Made by a program: the position numbers and the translations under genes. From Chlamydomonas sphaeroides (Eukaryota; Chlorophyta; Chlorophyceae; Chlamydomonadales; Chlamydomonadaceae), in NCBI GenBank assembly GCA_001662425.1, contig BDDC01000027.1, positions 28,146-92,145 on the forward strand: a stretch of DNA of 64,000 nt, in the 5' to 3' direction. Positions 23,814 through 34,318 of the stretch are shown piece by piece. The notes beneath the pieces are model-generated. The model searched no databases and was not told where the DNA came from. It was given only the letters and a program-made list of their open reading frames with translations. Numbering within the stretch: the stretch's first letter is position 1; every line of letters begins with the position of its first letter.

Positions 23814-25291
23814 GGGCCGTGGGCCCTGGCGGCGAGGCGGGGCGTGAGCCTGCGGCTCTGCCCTCCGGCCGCCCTCGCCGCACCTGCTGCCGCCGTTGCG
23901 CTGGGGCTGCTGCGGCTGCTGCGACTGCTGCTTGTCCTGGGGGTGTGTGTGCTGCGCGGCTCGCGGCGTCCGGCGAGCGGGCTGCGGCCGGCGGCGGCGA
24001 CCCCTGGCGGCGCGCATGCGGCCGGTCGAGACGTGGCCCGCTGCCCCAGATGCGGCAGAGCCGAGCACGTCTTTGTTTGCGGGGGCGGCTGGGGCGTCGT
24101 GTGGGGGTCAGGGCAGCTAGGCCCCGACTGCTGCCCCGACTGGGCCGAGGTCGCTGCTGCGGCCTGCGATGCGCTCGTGCGCGTGATCGGTACTGTCTGG
24201 CTCGATTGTTCGTTTGTTCGTTCGTTGGCCTCGCAAGGTTCTTTGTTGGGCTGCGTGCGTGAGCCTCGTGAGGTTGGGCGAGGAGGTGCAGCACAGTGTG
24301 TACTGCAGAGTACGGCAGGTACGCCACGGTCTCGATCCCTGGCCTGCTCGCCGCCCCAGGTTATCCCCAGCCAGGGTGGACCCCTCTCGAGTCCTTTTGC
24401 CGTGTGTGTATGCGGCAGCTGGATGCGGAAGCTCCGTCGGATGCTGTAGACTGCCCCTTGCTGTTTGTGTACATGTGAGTTTCTGCCGCCCTTGCTGGCG
24501 TGCCGCGTATCCGACCTAGCCGGTTAGCGCCCGCTGCGCTGCCTTGGCTCGCACGAACTGTCGTGAGCTCGACGGCGGGAGGAGGCCTGCCTCCTTGCCT
24601 GGATTTGTTACCGTAATACCGTAGCGTACCGTAATACACGCATAGTGTAGTATAAGCGTCCTAGCTCATATTCGTGGCGGCAGCAGGACGGCCCGGTCCT
24701 AGGGCCCTTGCTGCCGAGTGCAAGCTGCGGCGGTATGTGTTGGGGGCGGGGTAACGCACCCAGCGTAGTGACGTCATGCATGCGGGGAACGGCGCAGCCA
24801 GACCGGACAGGGACGAGAGCGGGCGTCTGCTGTGGCCCGCAACCTGGCGGCTGAACTCGCTGAAGGGCTGCGACTCAAGGTCATGATAAGGTAGAACGAA
24901 GTCAAAGGAGGAATATCTGTAAGGTTGGAGGCGGGGGTTGGTGGGGCGGGTTCTCGCCGTGTCAGGCCGTGTTTTAGCGACACCAGGGACGGCCTTGCCA
25001 CTGTTCATCAGTCGCGGCTCGTGTGTCGCTGAGGCGGAGACCGGCGGAAGGCTGGCGGGGAGCGGGAGCGAGCTCGGGTCGGGTTCTCGGGTATGGAGTA
25101 ACACGTCCCCGGTTCCCGCCTGATCCTTCGCATGCAACCCAGTCAGCAGTCTGCCGCGCGTCGCGCGTCTGTCGATGCTCTTATCTGCTTCAAATTGCAG
25201 CATTGCTATCTCACTCGCGCGCATCGTTTCCAACCTTTGACCCAAGACCGGCGAAAGCAAGCCCCAGCAGTACCGAGCTTTGCAAGCAACC
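23814..25291. other. Intergenic region between MATE and coiled-coil genes
   Basis: Should contain the 3' UTR of the MATE gene and the promoter of the next gene, both plus strand. No conserved coding segment was found; long frames on both strands (for example 24661-25455 minus) have no recognisable domain. No convincing TGTAA was seen soon after the MATE stop. Confidence 0.45.
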
Positions 25292-28200
25292 ATGCCCGCG
25301 TCATCGCCCGACGGAGAGGATGTAACCGCGTCCAGACAGGAGGGCGCGCCCGAGGTGGGTCTCGTGAAGCGAATTGCTCGCGAAGGTCGCACGTTGGCCA
25401 GTCTAGCACCGCCATGCACGTCGCCGATAGGTTGATGAACCTGCACTACGCACACGGCTGCTCAGCCTATCGCCCGGGTGCCGTTCGCGTCCGCTCAAGT
25501 CGCGGTGCGCTTCGCAGGGTTCCCCGTTATCGCAATCACCCTGTGTGAGGCCACATAAACGTCATGAGATGCTGGCTGCCCCTCGCGCTCCCGCAACGTG
25601 CCCGCCCTTCGACCCTCCCCGCACACACAGCCCTCATCGCCCGCTGCGGGTGCCACCATCCGCACGAATAGCAGCAGCGGCGGCGGTGGCACGGGTGGCA
25701 AGGCGGTCACGGTCGCCGCTGCCAGGGCCGCGAGCATAGAGGGCATCCAGGCGCGCATGGCGCGGACCAATCTGCAGCAGGCCGAGGTGGACAGCCGGTA
25801 CAAGGACGAGCTGCGCTGGCTGCAGAAGGTGCGGCGCAGCTGGCCTGAAGGCTCCCAGCAGGCGGCAGGACCAGCAGGCGCTGGGCCAGGGGCCAGGGGC
25901 CCAGCGTGCTCGGTTGCGGCCCAGCCGCAAGGGCTCTAGGGCGGGTGCAACGCCAGCTCGGGGCAGGAGCAGGCTACCTGGCCGCACCCAGTCGCAGGGC
26001 ACGCAGCGGCGGCAGCGGCCTGAGCCGCTCCCTCTGCTGATGTGGGTCGGTCCCTCCGCCCTGCTGCCGCCCCGCGAACGGCGCGGCTGTGGGCCGGCCT
26101 GCTGCGGAGCCCTAGCGCGGCCCGGGCGACGCGGGTGGGGCCTGTCCGGTATCCCCATCCCGGCCAACCCAGCGCCCGCCTCGTGGCCCCAGCCACGCCT
26201 TAACCCCATGTCGGAAACCCAACCTCGGACCCCCGTCCTCTCGCCCCCGCCCCCAGCCATCCAACCCTGTCTCGCGCCTTTGGGCCCCGCCCCCCGCAGG
26301 AGACCGACCACGTTAAGGCCGAGCTGGAAACGGCGCGGCGGCGGAGGGCGGAGACGGACGAGGAGCTTGCTGGCCTGAGGGCGGCGGTGGAGGAGGGGAA
26401 GCAGGTGGGGTGGTGGTGTGAGGGGAGGGCGGCAACGGAGTGCCCGCAGGGAGCGGAGCGCCAGCAGGGTGGGAGGGTGCGGGAGGGAGGGAGGGAGGGA
26501 GGGAGGGAGGGAGGGAGGGACCGGACGGCGGCCTAGGCTGCCGCCGCCGCAGCGGCATGTCGCCATAGCGGGAGCTGGCGTCGTCACCACACGGCCAGGG
26601 GCTGGCACCGGCTGGCCACCGCGCCTGCCGACCGCTGGGCCAGGACAGCGAAGTTGCGCTTTGCCGGCATGGACGAGCGGTAACGCGAACACGGGCCCAC
26701 ATGCCAGGGCTGAGCCAGGAGCTGGCGGCTGCGCCCTATCGTCACACCCCAACCCCCCCTCCCCTGCCACGTGGCCTGTACCTCGGCAGGCCGTGGCGGC
26801 GGCGCAGGCGGAGGCGGCCGAGGCGCGCGCGGCTGCGGCTGCGGCGCGCAAGGACGGCTCCCGGGCCGAGGTGGAGCGGCTGCGGAGTGACCTGGAGGCG
26901 GCCCGCAAGGCGGCGGCGGCGGCGCAGGCCGAGGCGACGGAGGCGGGCCGCTCCGCGGCGGCGGCGGCGCGCGAGCTCAAAGCCTCGCAAGCGGAGGCCG
27001 CGTCGCGCGGCGGCCGCGTGGAGGCGGCGGAGGCGGCGGCCGCCGCCGCGTCGGCGGAGGCGGAGCGGCTGCGGGCGGCGCTGGCGGAGGCGGCCGCCGG
27101 CCGCGAGGCGGCGGAGGCGGAGCTGTCGGCGGCGCGGGTCGAGGCACGAACCCTGGGAGGCAAGCTGGAGGCGGTGAGCCGCGACGCGGCGGCGGCGCGG
27201 TCCGAAGCGGAGGCGCGCGCCGGGGAGCTGGCGGCGGCGGCCGCCAAGCTGGCGGCGGCGGCCGAGGCGCGTGCTGAGGCGGAGGCCGCGGCGGCGGCGG
27301 CGGCGGCGCGGGCGGAGGCGGTGACGGCGGACCTGGAGACGCTGCAGGCGGCGAGCGGTCTGTCGGCGTCGTCGGTGGCGGCGCTGCGGGGGCGGTTGTC
27401 CACCACGGAGAGCGAGCTGACGGAGCTGCAGACGCAGTACAGGTGTGGAACACTGCCGTAACGGTGTGCAGTACATGCGTCAAGATGTGGTGCACGGCCG
27501 AAGCCCAACCACGGCCAATGCTGCCACCCGCCGCTCCCTAGCCCCCTCCCTATCTACCCGCCTCCCTCCCCATCCGTCCCGCCTCCCTGCCCGCGTCCCT
27601 CCCCATCCGTCCCGCCTCCCTGCCCGCCTCCCTCCCCATCCATTCCGCCCCCTCCCCACCCTGCAGCCGCGTGGTGTACGAGCACGCCAAGGCGCGGGCG
27701 GAGCACACCGAGATGAGCGGCAAGCTGCAGAGGGTGCGGGGGGCGGCAGGGAGGCCCTGGGGCGAGGAGGGTGTGGCCTTGGGGCCTGGGCATCTACAGG
27801 AGGGCCGATGTCTTGACTGCGTTTCGATCGGGCCAAGGAGGAGGCGGTACGGGCGGCAGCGTGTGCGTGTGGTAGAGGGGAGGGGTGGCGAGTTGGCGGT
27901 CGGAGGTAGCGGGGCTGCGAGGCCGTCGTTGGCTGCGTTCCCGGCTGCCCTCAGGGCGTGTGCGGCCCTATTGGAGACGCAACAGCAGCCCCGCAACGAC
28001 CATCTTGGGCCGGCTCCCTCGGACACATGGCGAGGGGGCACTGCTCCGTCTGCCTGCCAGCCGACCTCACGCCGACACCCTCCCCCGCCGCCGCCCATTC
28101 CGCCCCTGCCTCCCTCGCCCAGGCCCAGGACGAGATGGTGCGGCTGCTGGCATACAGCGAGGAGGCACTGGCCGCACTCAAACGACAGGTGCACGTGCGC

Positions 28201-28719
28201 GCTTGTGGGGGCAAGCCTTGCGTGTTTAAGTGTGAAGTAGAACAGGACCCGTGCGCGGTATGTGTCATGTCATGTGGGTGGGTGGGTGGGGAGGAAGGCA
28301 GAGACGGTAGCTAGGCGGGGCGTGCGCAAGTGCAGCGCGCGAGGGTGCGGGGCCGCGCGTGCTGCTGCCAGCAGGGCTGTGGCTGCCAGGGCTGCGGCTG
28401 CCAGGGCTGCGGCTGCCAGGGCTGCTGCTGCGGGGGCTGCTCAGCAAACCAACTAACCCAGCATGTGCAAGGCCGGAGTGTGCCTCAATACGCTACGGTG
28501 CGAACCCACACCGCACCGACGCTGCCTGCCGCCGCTTGCGTCCCTCGCGGACTGCCGTCCGTGTGTGCGCAGGTGCAGGGCCTGGGCGCAGAGCCCTGGA
28601 GCCTGCCCGAGCAGCCACTGCTGACCTCGCTGCCGCGAGGGCACCTAGCGGCAGGCGGCACGCCGCTGGCTGCGGGCGGCAGCAACCGGCGGCTCAGCAT
28701 CGGCAGCGGCAGCGGGTGA
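25292..28719 (+). CDS. Long coiled-coil protein of unknown function
   Basis: I do not recognise a specific family. Seven in-frame exons: 25292-25354, 25631-25828, 26300-26404, 26790-27442, 27667-27733, 28123-28188, 28573-28719; 432 residues. The start ATG at 25292 begins MPASSPDGEDVTASRQEGAP. A Gly/Ser linker follows, then a conserved-looking segment (SIEGIQARMARTNLQQAEVD, YKDELRWLQKETDHVKAELE). A continuous Ala/Glu/Arg-rich heptad coil comes next (VERLRSDLEAARKAAAAA, VTADLETLQA, TTESELTELQTQY), almost all of it in the 653-nt exon 4. The end is a shorter coil (EHAKARAEHTEM, AQDEMVRLLAYSEEALAALK) and a Ser/Gly tail. Such proteins often serve as cytoskeletal, basal-body or tethering scaffolds, but nothing here fixes a role. 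The clean phases and absence of stops argue it is a real gene. Confidence 0.7.
26481..26520 (+). repeat. (GGGA)10 microsatellite in coiled-coil gene intron 3
   Basis: Ten uninterrupted GGGA units, a polypurine tract able to form G-quadruplex structures, between exons 26300-26404 and 26790-27442. Confidence 0.9.
27563..27650 (+). repeat. 33-bp C/T-rich tandem repeat in coiled-coil gene intron 4
   Basis: About two and a half copies of a 33-bp unit beginning TCCCTCCCCATCCGTCCC, directly upstream of the acceptor at 27666. It forms an extended polypyrimidine tract. Confidence 0.75.
28381..28425 (+). repeat. 15-bp tandem repeat in coiled-coil gene intron 6
   Basis: Three exact copies of GGCTGCCAGGGCTGC, with degenerate flanking units on both sides. 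Confidence 0.85.
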
Positions 28720-29357
28720 CGCGCCGGGCATCGGCCGAGACGCGGGCGGTGTGGGCCGGGCGAGGAAGAGCTGCTGGATGGGTTGTGCGGGGGCTGTGTG
28801 GGGCGCTCGCATGTGGAGAGGGGTACGTAAGGTCCGCGCTGCGGTAAGCGCTGACGTGCCTGGCAAGGGCTGGGGAGCCAAGGCGGGTCGGCGTCGCGGC
28901 AGCAGGTCGAGGGCTCTCGCAGAAACGGGTTCGCTAAGGAAGAGCGGCCAGCTTGGTGTAGGGAGCGTGTGTGGGCCTACAGGTTACCGGGGGTTGAGGG
29001 TTGGAGCGTTGGTCTGTGTGTTTGTGGAACGGCGCGCCGTAGCAGTGTTGCAGTGTGGGGCTGCGGACGCGCGCTAGGCTGACTGCACTTTGCACATCCG
29101 TGCGCTGCTGCCGGCGGAGGGGGCCTCGGACGTACCGTACTGTTGACGTAGGGCGGACTGCGCGGACAGGTGGTGGGCTGGGGCCTGTGGAGCGCCGGGT
29201 GCCGGGTGCGTATGGATGGTGGGCACACGGGCAGCCGTGCGGCAGGAGCGCTGGCTTGGCACAGCGCGCTGTCCGCTGTGCAACATGGGGGGACAGCGGC
29301 GCGTGCCGACAAGCAGCACGCAGCCCCAGACAGGAGGCCTCCTGGTCCTGGCCCTAG
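28720..29357. other. Intergenic, coiled-coil gene to hAT fragment
   Basis: Presumed 3' UTR of the coiled-coil gene and upstream flank of the transposase fragment. Nothing else recognised. An open frame at 29216-29416 runs into the hAT fragment in another frame and could be a decayed or unspliced 5' part. Confidence 0.4.
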
Positions 29358-30287
29358 AGGCGGCGAAGGAGGCCAGAGGGGGACGCGGGGAGAGGAGGAG
29401 TCTCCTCCGGCGATGACCCCAGCGCCGATGGTGCATCTGGGCGCAAGCGCAAGCGCTCGCGCTCAAAGTCCAAGCAGCGGGACCACAAGGCTGAGCACAA
29501 GCGCCGGAAGTTCAATCCGGCATGGTGCAACAAGTACCACTGGGTCGTGTCGCTGACGGACGGGACCCGCGTGGGCTGCTCCGCCTGCGGCGACCACGTT
29601 CGGCTGGTCCCGCACAACCGCCAGCTCAAGCAGCACAACAAGGCCCCCCTTCACGTGGCAGCAGCGCAGCAGCGGCGGGAGGAGGCAGAGGCGGAGGAGC
29701 AGAACCAGCAGCGCAGGTGTGTCGAGGGTGGCTGGGACGGGTGGTGGCCTCGTGGTCCCACGTCCCAGGACGTGGAGGCCAAGCTGGCCACGCTCTCGGA
29801 GTACTACGGTGTCTCCAAGCCCTGCCCCAGCATCAGCGGCTTTGCTGGCACTGGTGGAGGCGACCCGCTGCCGCCGCTGCTCGACTTTGCCAAGCTGGGG
29901 CAGCAGCGGCCACTGTTCATGTCGGAGGCCAAAGAGCAGGCAGCCATCATCATGGAGGCCAAGGAGCGCAACGTGGCCATGCCCAAGGGCACGTTCGTGG
30001 CCTTCTGGCAGGCCATGACCCAGTCTCGGTTCATTGCCGACGGCTGCACTGAGTTCGTGCGCCTGGCCAAGCTGGCTGCCACGATCGTGCCAGGCTCTGT
30101 GGAGGCTGAGCGCGTGTTCAGCACTATGAGCTACATAAAGAACAAGCAGCGCAACCGACTGCAGCAGCGGCACCTCAGCTTCGCAGTGCGGCTGATGAAG
30201 CAGCAGTGGTTTTCCGTGGCGGACTTTCCCTATGGAGCGGCCCTGAGACACTGGCGGGATTCGGCGCAGCACCGCTGGGGGGGCTAG
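29358..30287 (+). mobile_element. hAT-family transposase fragment (zinc finger plus dimerisation domain)
   Basis: The frame is open from 29358 (after TAG at 29355-29357) to TAG at 30285-30287, about 309 codons. No ATG precedes the conserved part, so a start or upstream exon is missing. A basic stretch (GRKRKRSRSKSKQ) leads into a BED-like zinc finger with CSAC near 29568 and two downstream His (PHNRQLKQHNKAPLH). The C-terminus carries the hAT dimerisation signature VPGSVEAERVFSTMSYIKNK and RNRLQQRHLSFAVRL (about 30088-30195). Most of the DDE/RNase H core found between these in full-length transposases (usually 600 or more residues) is absent. A 53-bp candidate intron (GT at 29717, AG at 29769) would remove a Trp-rich stretch. 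This is best read as a non-autonomous internal deletion, a decayed copy, or a domesticated DNA-binding protein. Confidence 0.75.
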
Positions 30288-30363
30288 GCGACTGGCTGCT
30301 TGGGTGGGATGGAGCGTTGAGGCAGGAGGGCAGCTGGGCAGGGCAGCAAGGGGCTGGGCGGCG

Positions 30364-30490
30364 CAGGGGCTGGCCTTCAGGTGTTCAAGCGGGGTGTTCA
30401 CAGGGCTTTAGCAACGCATGCTTAACGTTGGCAGCAGGGGCTGGCTTTCGGAGTGTTCAAGGGCTCAACAACGCATGCTCAAGAGTTGGG
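30364..30490 (+). repeat. Direct repeat downstream of hAT fragment
   Basis: Two copies of a composite unit, about 30364-30431 and 30435-30490. Each has CAGGGGCTGG(C/T)(C/T)TTC, then GTGTTCAAG, then CAACGCATGCT. They lie just past the transposase stop, where subterminal repeats of a hAT element would be expected. Confidence 0.6.
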
Positions 30491-30618
30491 CTGTCCGCAG
30501 TTTTGGTGTGTGTCCGGGCTCAGAATTGGACGCTTTTGCCGTCCTGCGTTATTTGTGTTTATACGTGAGAATCGTGCAATTTGATGCGTATATCTAATAT
30601 CTAATAAAAAGAGGGGGC

Positions 30619-30638
30619 CAGTACCCGTGAGGGTACTG
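30619..30638. other. Small perfect hairpin
   Basis: CAGTACCC - GTGA - GGGTACTG: an 8-bp perfect stem with a 4-base loop, immediately after an AT-rich AATAAA-containing stretch. It could be the 3' end of a transcript from the hAT fragment; no independent evidence. Confidence 0.5.
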
Positions 30639-30996
30639 AGAGGGATTACCTAGAAAAAGATTTTCGAAACACTGGGAGGAGAGCAGGAAAGGGGATGAGG
30701 CTTGACTTGAAGGGGGTGGTGGTGTGCAGGAGGGAAGGAGAGCCCAGACTACCAAAATTGTGCCGGCCTGAGCGAGGCTACGAGCGCAGGGACAGTGCAT
30801 ACGGCACCTGTACGGCACGGCTGCGGTTAGGAAGTTGGCCTGAAGTTGCTCGAGGCCCTGCGTAAGCTAACGCAACGTGTCCTGGCTGCCTGGCGCGCTG
30901 TCCCTATAATTCGCGTCGACATGACGCCGCTGTCAACAAAGTGTTTGCATACCGACGCACTCACTCATTGCTCGTCGAACAATTCTCGAGAACATC

Positions 30997-33900
30997 ATGA
31001 AGGCCGTCGTGATGGTTGGCTTCGGTCCTGCCGAGAAAACGCTTGAAGTGCGCACCGACCACCCCAAGCCGGTCCGCAAGCCGGGCGAGGTGCTCGTTGA
31101 AAATTACGCGACCTCGGTAAACCCTGGCGAGTGGCGCATCCGTCAGGTGCGACCTCGACCTCAAGTTGAACAACCCGATGGCAGCGCGACAGAGCTCGGC
31201 GCGCTCGACTCGCAACATGAGGTCCGACCCGAGGATTCTGTCGTCACTCCCCTTCTCTTCCCACGTCGCGCAGGGCGCCCTGCCCAAGTCGTTCATCAAG
31301 ATCCCCCAGGTAAGCTCCTAGCGACTGCTGACGCCTGCTGTATCTCTCTGCGCCTACCCACTGTCCGAAGCGTGCCGGCGTGCCGCCACCCGCCACCCCG
31401 CTGCGGTTCCCAACCCCTCTCCGACCCCCGTTGTGCCCCGGCCCGCAGATCCTAGGCTGCGACGTCGCAGGCGTGGTCTTGGAGTCCGACCCTGGATGCA
31501 AGGTCAGGCTACCCTCGCTCATTCCTTGAAATGCACAGCGGTGCCAATACCTTGGCTAGCGAACTATAAATGCAACATACAGCAAGCATGCTCCAAGTGC
31601 GGGCCCTCAGCAGGTGGCCCGAGCCGCCTGTGTGCCCTGCTTCCTCGCCCTCCTCCAAGCCACGCCCTTCTAGTTAGCTTACATGACACGTCGGCCTTTG
31701 TTCCTCTCTCGCCCTGCAGTTCCAGCCAGGCGACCGGGTGGTCGGCTTCTCGGCGCAGATCCTGACCGACCCCTGGGGTGAGGCCACGGGGCGAGGCCAC
31801 GGAGCGCATACACACATATACACATGCATTGCGAGGATAGAGCTGTGCTGAGAAGGCAACGGTCCCAACGTTGTGTGTGCTGTGCCCTCCCCCTGCTGCA
31901 GGCTCATACGCCGAGCTCGTCTCGGTGCGCGCCGACCTGCTGTTGGCCATCCCAGAGGGCGTGTCGTTCCAGCAGGCCGCGGCGCTGCCCATCGCCGGCC
32001 TCACCGCGTGGCAGGTGGGAGCGGAGGGGGCCAGAGGCAAGTACGAGGAAGGGGAGGGAGGGAGGGTGGCTGTGCGCAAGCCAGGGCGGGGGCGTGAGGG
32101 AGTGCAGCGCGTGCTCGTCGCGTACGTCACATGCCCCGCCCGCCTGCCCGCCTGCCCGCCTGCCTGCCATGGCCGCCGCAGTCGCTGTCTCGCTACATGC
32201 CGCTGGCGGGCAAGAGGGTGTGGGTGCACGGCGGCTCGGGCGGCATCGGCCACCTGGTGGTGCAGGTGGGTTCGGGCTGCCAACATGCTTCAACGACGTG
32301 AAGCCAGATTGCATAATCACGTCATCTAAACACTCATCCAATTGTATATTGATTGTGAAGGGCATCGGCCACCTAGTTGAGCAGATCGGCGCCTCCGCAC
32401 ACCACCGTTGCACACGTGAGGCAAATCCATCATATGTGCGCATTGCCGGACAAGGGCCCCTCCAGGAGGGCTCCACCACTTCAGACGCGTGCCGCCTCCA
32501 GGAACTCGGCCCAACCGACGCGTGCCTGCGGGCCGCTTCTCCCCCGCGCCGGCCCCGCCGCCCCTCGCGGCGCCCCCAGATCGCCAAGGCCCACGGCGCC
32601 TTTGTGGCCGCAACCTGCGGCCCCCGCAACCTAGAGTTCGTGGGCAAGGAGCTGGGGGCCGACCTGGTGGTCGACTACACCACAGTGGTACGTACGTGGG
32701 TTGATGTGGGAGTTAAAGAACGCACAGTAGTGTGTTGGTTGTTTCAGGTCTTTATGTGCGGGTCGTGCTCCTCGAGGTCGACGCCCCGCCAGCAGGACCT
32801 GTGCCGTGCCCGTGCCGTGCCTGCACGCGGGGACTCCCCGATGCAGCCCGGCAACGTCGCCGCAGCGCCCGCGAAGCGTGCGCGTTCGCAGCCAGTACCC
32901 ACCGGTAGTCTGGTGCCCATCTATCGCACACCGCGCATGTCGCGCCGTGTGGCACCCACCACCGTCGTGCGGTCGGTCGCTCCGCAGGCGGGCAACTTCG
33001 CGGCGCCCCCCGGCGAGCAGTACGACGTGGTGGTGGACCTGGTGGGGGCCGAGGGCCGCAGCTGGGGGCTGCTCAAGATGGGCGGTGCGTGCGTTGGCCA
33101 GGAGGGGCGAGGAGGGGCGAGGGAGCGAGGGGGCGCCTGGATGTGCGTGTGTGTTTGTGCACCCGCTCTGCCGGATGCCGGCTGGGTGCCGTTGTGCTGT
33201 GCCGGCGGCTGCGCGCTTGCTTGCGCGCGCGTAACCCGGGGGCCGCCCTTGTCGTGGTGGCGCTGCGGGCGCTGCGGCCGGGGGTCGGCTGCGGGCTTTG
33301 CGCCCGGGGGTCGGCTGCGGGCTTTGCGCCCGGGGGTCGGCTGCGGGCTTTGCGCCCGGGGGTCGGCTGCGGGCGCTGCGGCCGGGGGTCGGCTGCGGGC
33401 GCTGCGGCCGGGGGTCGGCTGCGGGCTTTGCGCCCGGGGGTCGGCTGCGGGCGCTGCGGCCGGGGGTCGGCTGCGGGCGCTGCGGCCGGGGGTCGGCTGC
33501 GGGCTTTGCGCCTGCTGGGCTCCAAGCCGCGCCCCCCTGGCTCGTGCCGCCTGCTGGTGTCCCTCCCGCAGGCCACATGGCGGTGGTGTCATTCGACCAG
33601 ATGCTGGCCAGGTGGGGGAAGCTGAGGGGCCACATGCCATGTCTGGGCACGGATGGGCCCTCCGGGTAGCGAGGCACGGTCGGGCATGCAGCAGGTTTCG
33701 TCTGCCACTGAAGCTCTGGCGCCGCTGGCCCCAGCGCCCTATCGCCTAGTCTCCATCCGGCCCCACCGCGCCCTACCCGCCCAACCCCGGAGATCTGCAA
33801 CAAATTGTTTACTCCAATGGCACACCCTCGCCCGACCCCGCAGCAAGAAGGGCTGGCCCGTGGTGCGCGCCATCGCGTGGCACGCGCTGACGCGCAAGGC

Positions 33901-34318
33901 GGCGGCGGCGATCGGCATGACCCGCGGGTCGTACGACATGATCAACCAGGAGAGTCAGCCGGACAAGGGGCTGCGGCAGGTGGGGGCCGGACCAAGCTGC
34001 CCATGACATGTGCCGGGCGGCCCTGCGGCCGTCACCTCACCTCGCCTCCCGCCATCCCTTACCCGCGCCCTGCCCCCCACACGCGCAGCTAAACACACAA
34101 ACCCTGCCGCCCTCCCCTCGCCTCCCCCGCAGCTGCTGGAGCTGGTGGCGCAAGGCAAGGTGGCGCCGCACATCAGCGCCGTCGTACCGCTGGAGGGCAT
34201 CCCCGCCGCGCACGCCGCCGGCGAGAAGGGCCACACCCGCGGCAAGGTGGTAGTGGCGGTGCGGCCACAGCAGCAGGGCGACGGTGGTGCAGCCGCTGCT
34301 GAGAGCAGCAGCCGCTGA
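30997..34318 (+). CDS. Zinc-free MDR oxidoreductase (quinone oxidoreductase / RTN4IP1-like)
   Basis: NAD(P)H-dependent medium-chain reductase related to quinone oxidoreductases; the substrate is unknown. Eleven in-frame exons: 30997-31146, 31274-31309, 31449-31502, 31720-31777, 31902-32014, 32182-32265, 32580-32687, 32988-33084, 33572-33611, 33844-33979, 34133-34318; 353 residues, normal for the family. The GroES-like N-half shows KPGEVLVENYATSVNPGEW, ILGCDVAGVV and FQPGDRVVGF. PEGVSFQQAAALPIAGLTAW precedes the Rossmann fold with the nucleotide loop VHGGSGGIGHLVVQIAKAHG. YDVVVDLVGAEG and the end GIPAAHAAGEKGHTRGKVVV complete the fold. The four-Cys structural zinc loop of true alcohol dehydrogenases is absent. 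The C-terminus is a short low-complexity tail. There is no obvious organelle signal, since the protein starts directly at MKAVVMVGFG. Introns carry a minisatellite and an echo of an exon junction (separate entries). Confidence 0.9.
32361..32390 (+). repeat. Intronic echo of the exon 6/7 junction in the MDR gene
   Basis: This intron-6 stretch begins GGCATCGGCCACCT, identical to the end of exon 6 (from 32242), and ends GCAGATCGGC. The latter resembles the spliced exon 6-exon 7 boundary (GCAG then ATCGCC at 32580). It translates as GIGHLVEQIG, against GIGHLVVQIA in the gene. Confidence 0.55.
33280..33513 (+). repeat. 26-bp minisatellite with two alternating variants, MDR intron 8
   Basis: Nine contiguous 26-bp units. 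All begin GGGGGTCGGCTGCGGGC and end with either variant A (TTTGCGCCC) or variant B (GCTGCGGCC). Their order is A A A B B A B B A, the last slightly altered. The block lies in the 487-bp intron between exons 32988-33084 and 33572-33611. Since 26 is not a multiple of three, all frames stay open as repeat artefacts. Confidence 0.92.

Larger units (their letters stand above)
30288..30996. other. Flank of hAT fragment and promoter of MDR gene
   Basis: No coding exon is supported. It contains direct repeats next to the hAT fragment, an AT-rich stretch with AATAAA near 30603, a small hairpin, and then about 300 bp upstream of the oxidoreductase ATG. Confidence 0.45.

Noticed and set aside
24661..25455. 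264-codon minus-strand frame between MATE and the coiled-coil gene
   Set aside because: No family resemblance, and it overlaps the likely promoter and first exon of the plus-strand gene.
25634..27508. 624-codon open frame on the minus strand
   Set aside because: It is the complement of the GC-rich coiled-coil exons; composition is Ala/Ser/Arg low complexity with no domain, and the plus-strand exon chain explains the region.
33280..33513. Possible CRISPR array
   Set aside because: Units are directly abutting with no unique spacers, in a nuclear intron.
31824..33749. 641-codon open frame on the plus strand
   Set aside because: It reads through introns and the minisatellite of the MDR gene, where stop codons are rare because of composition and the repeat.
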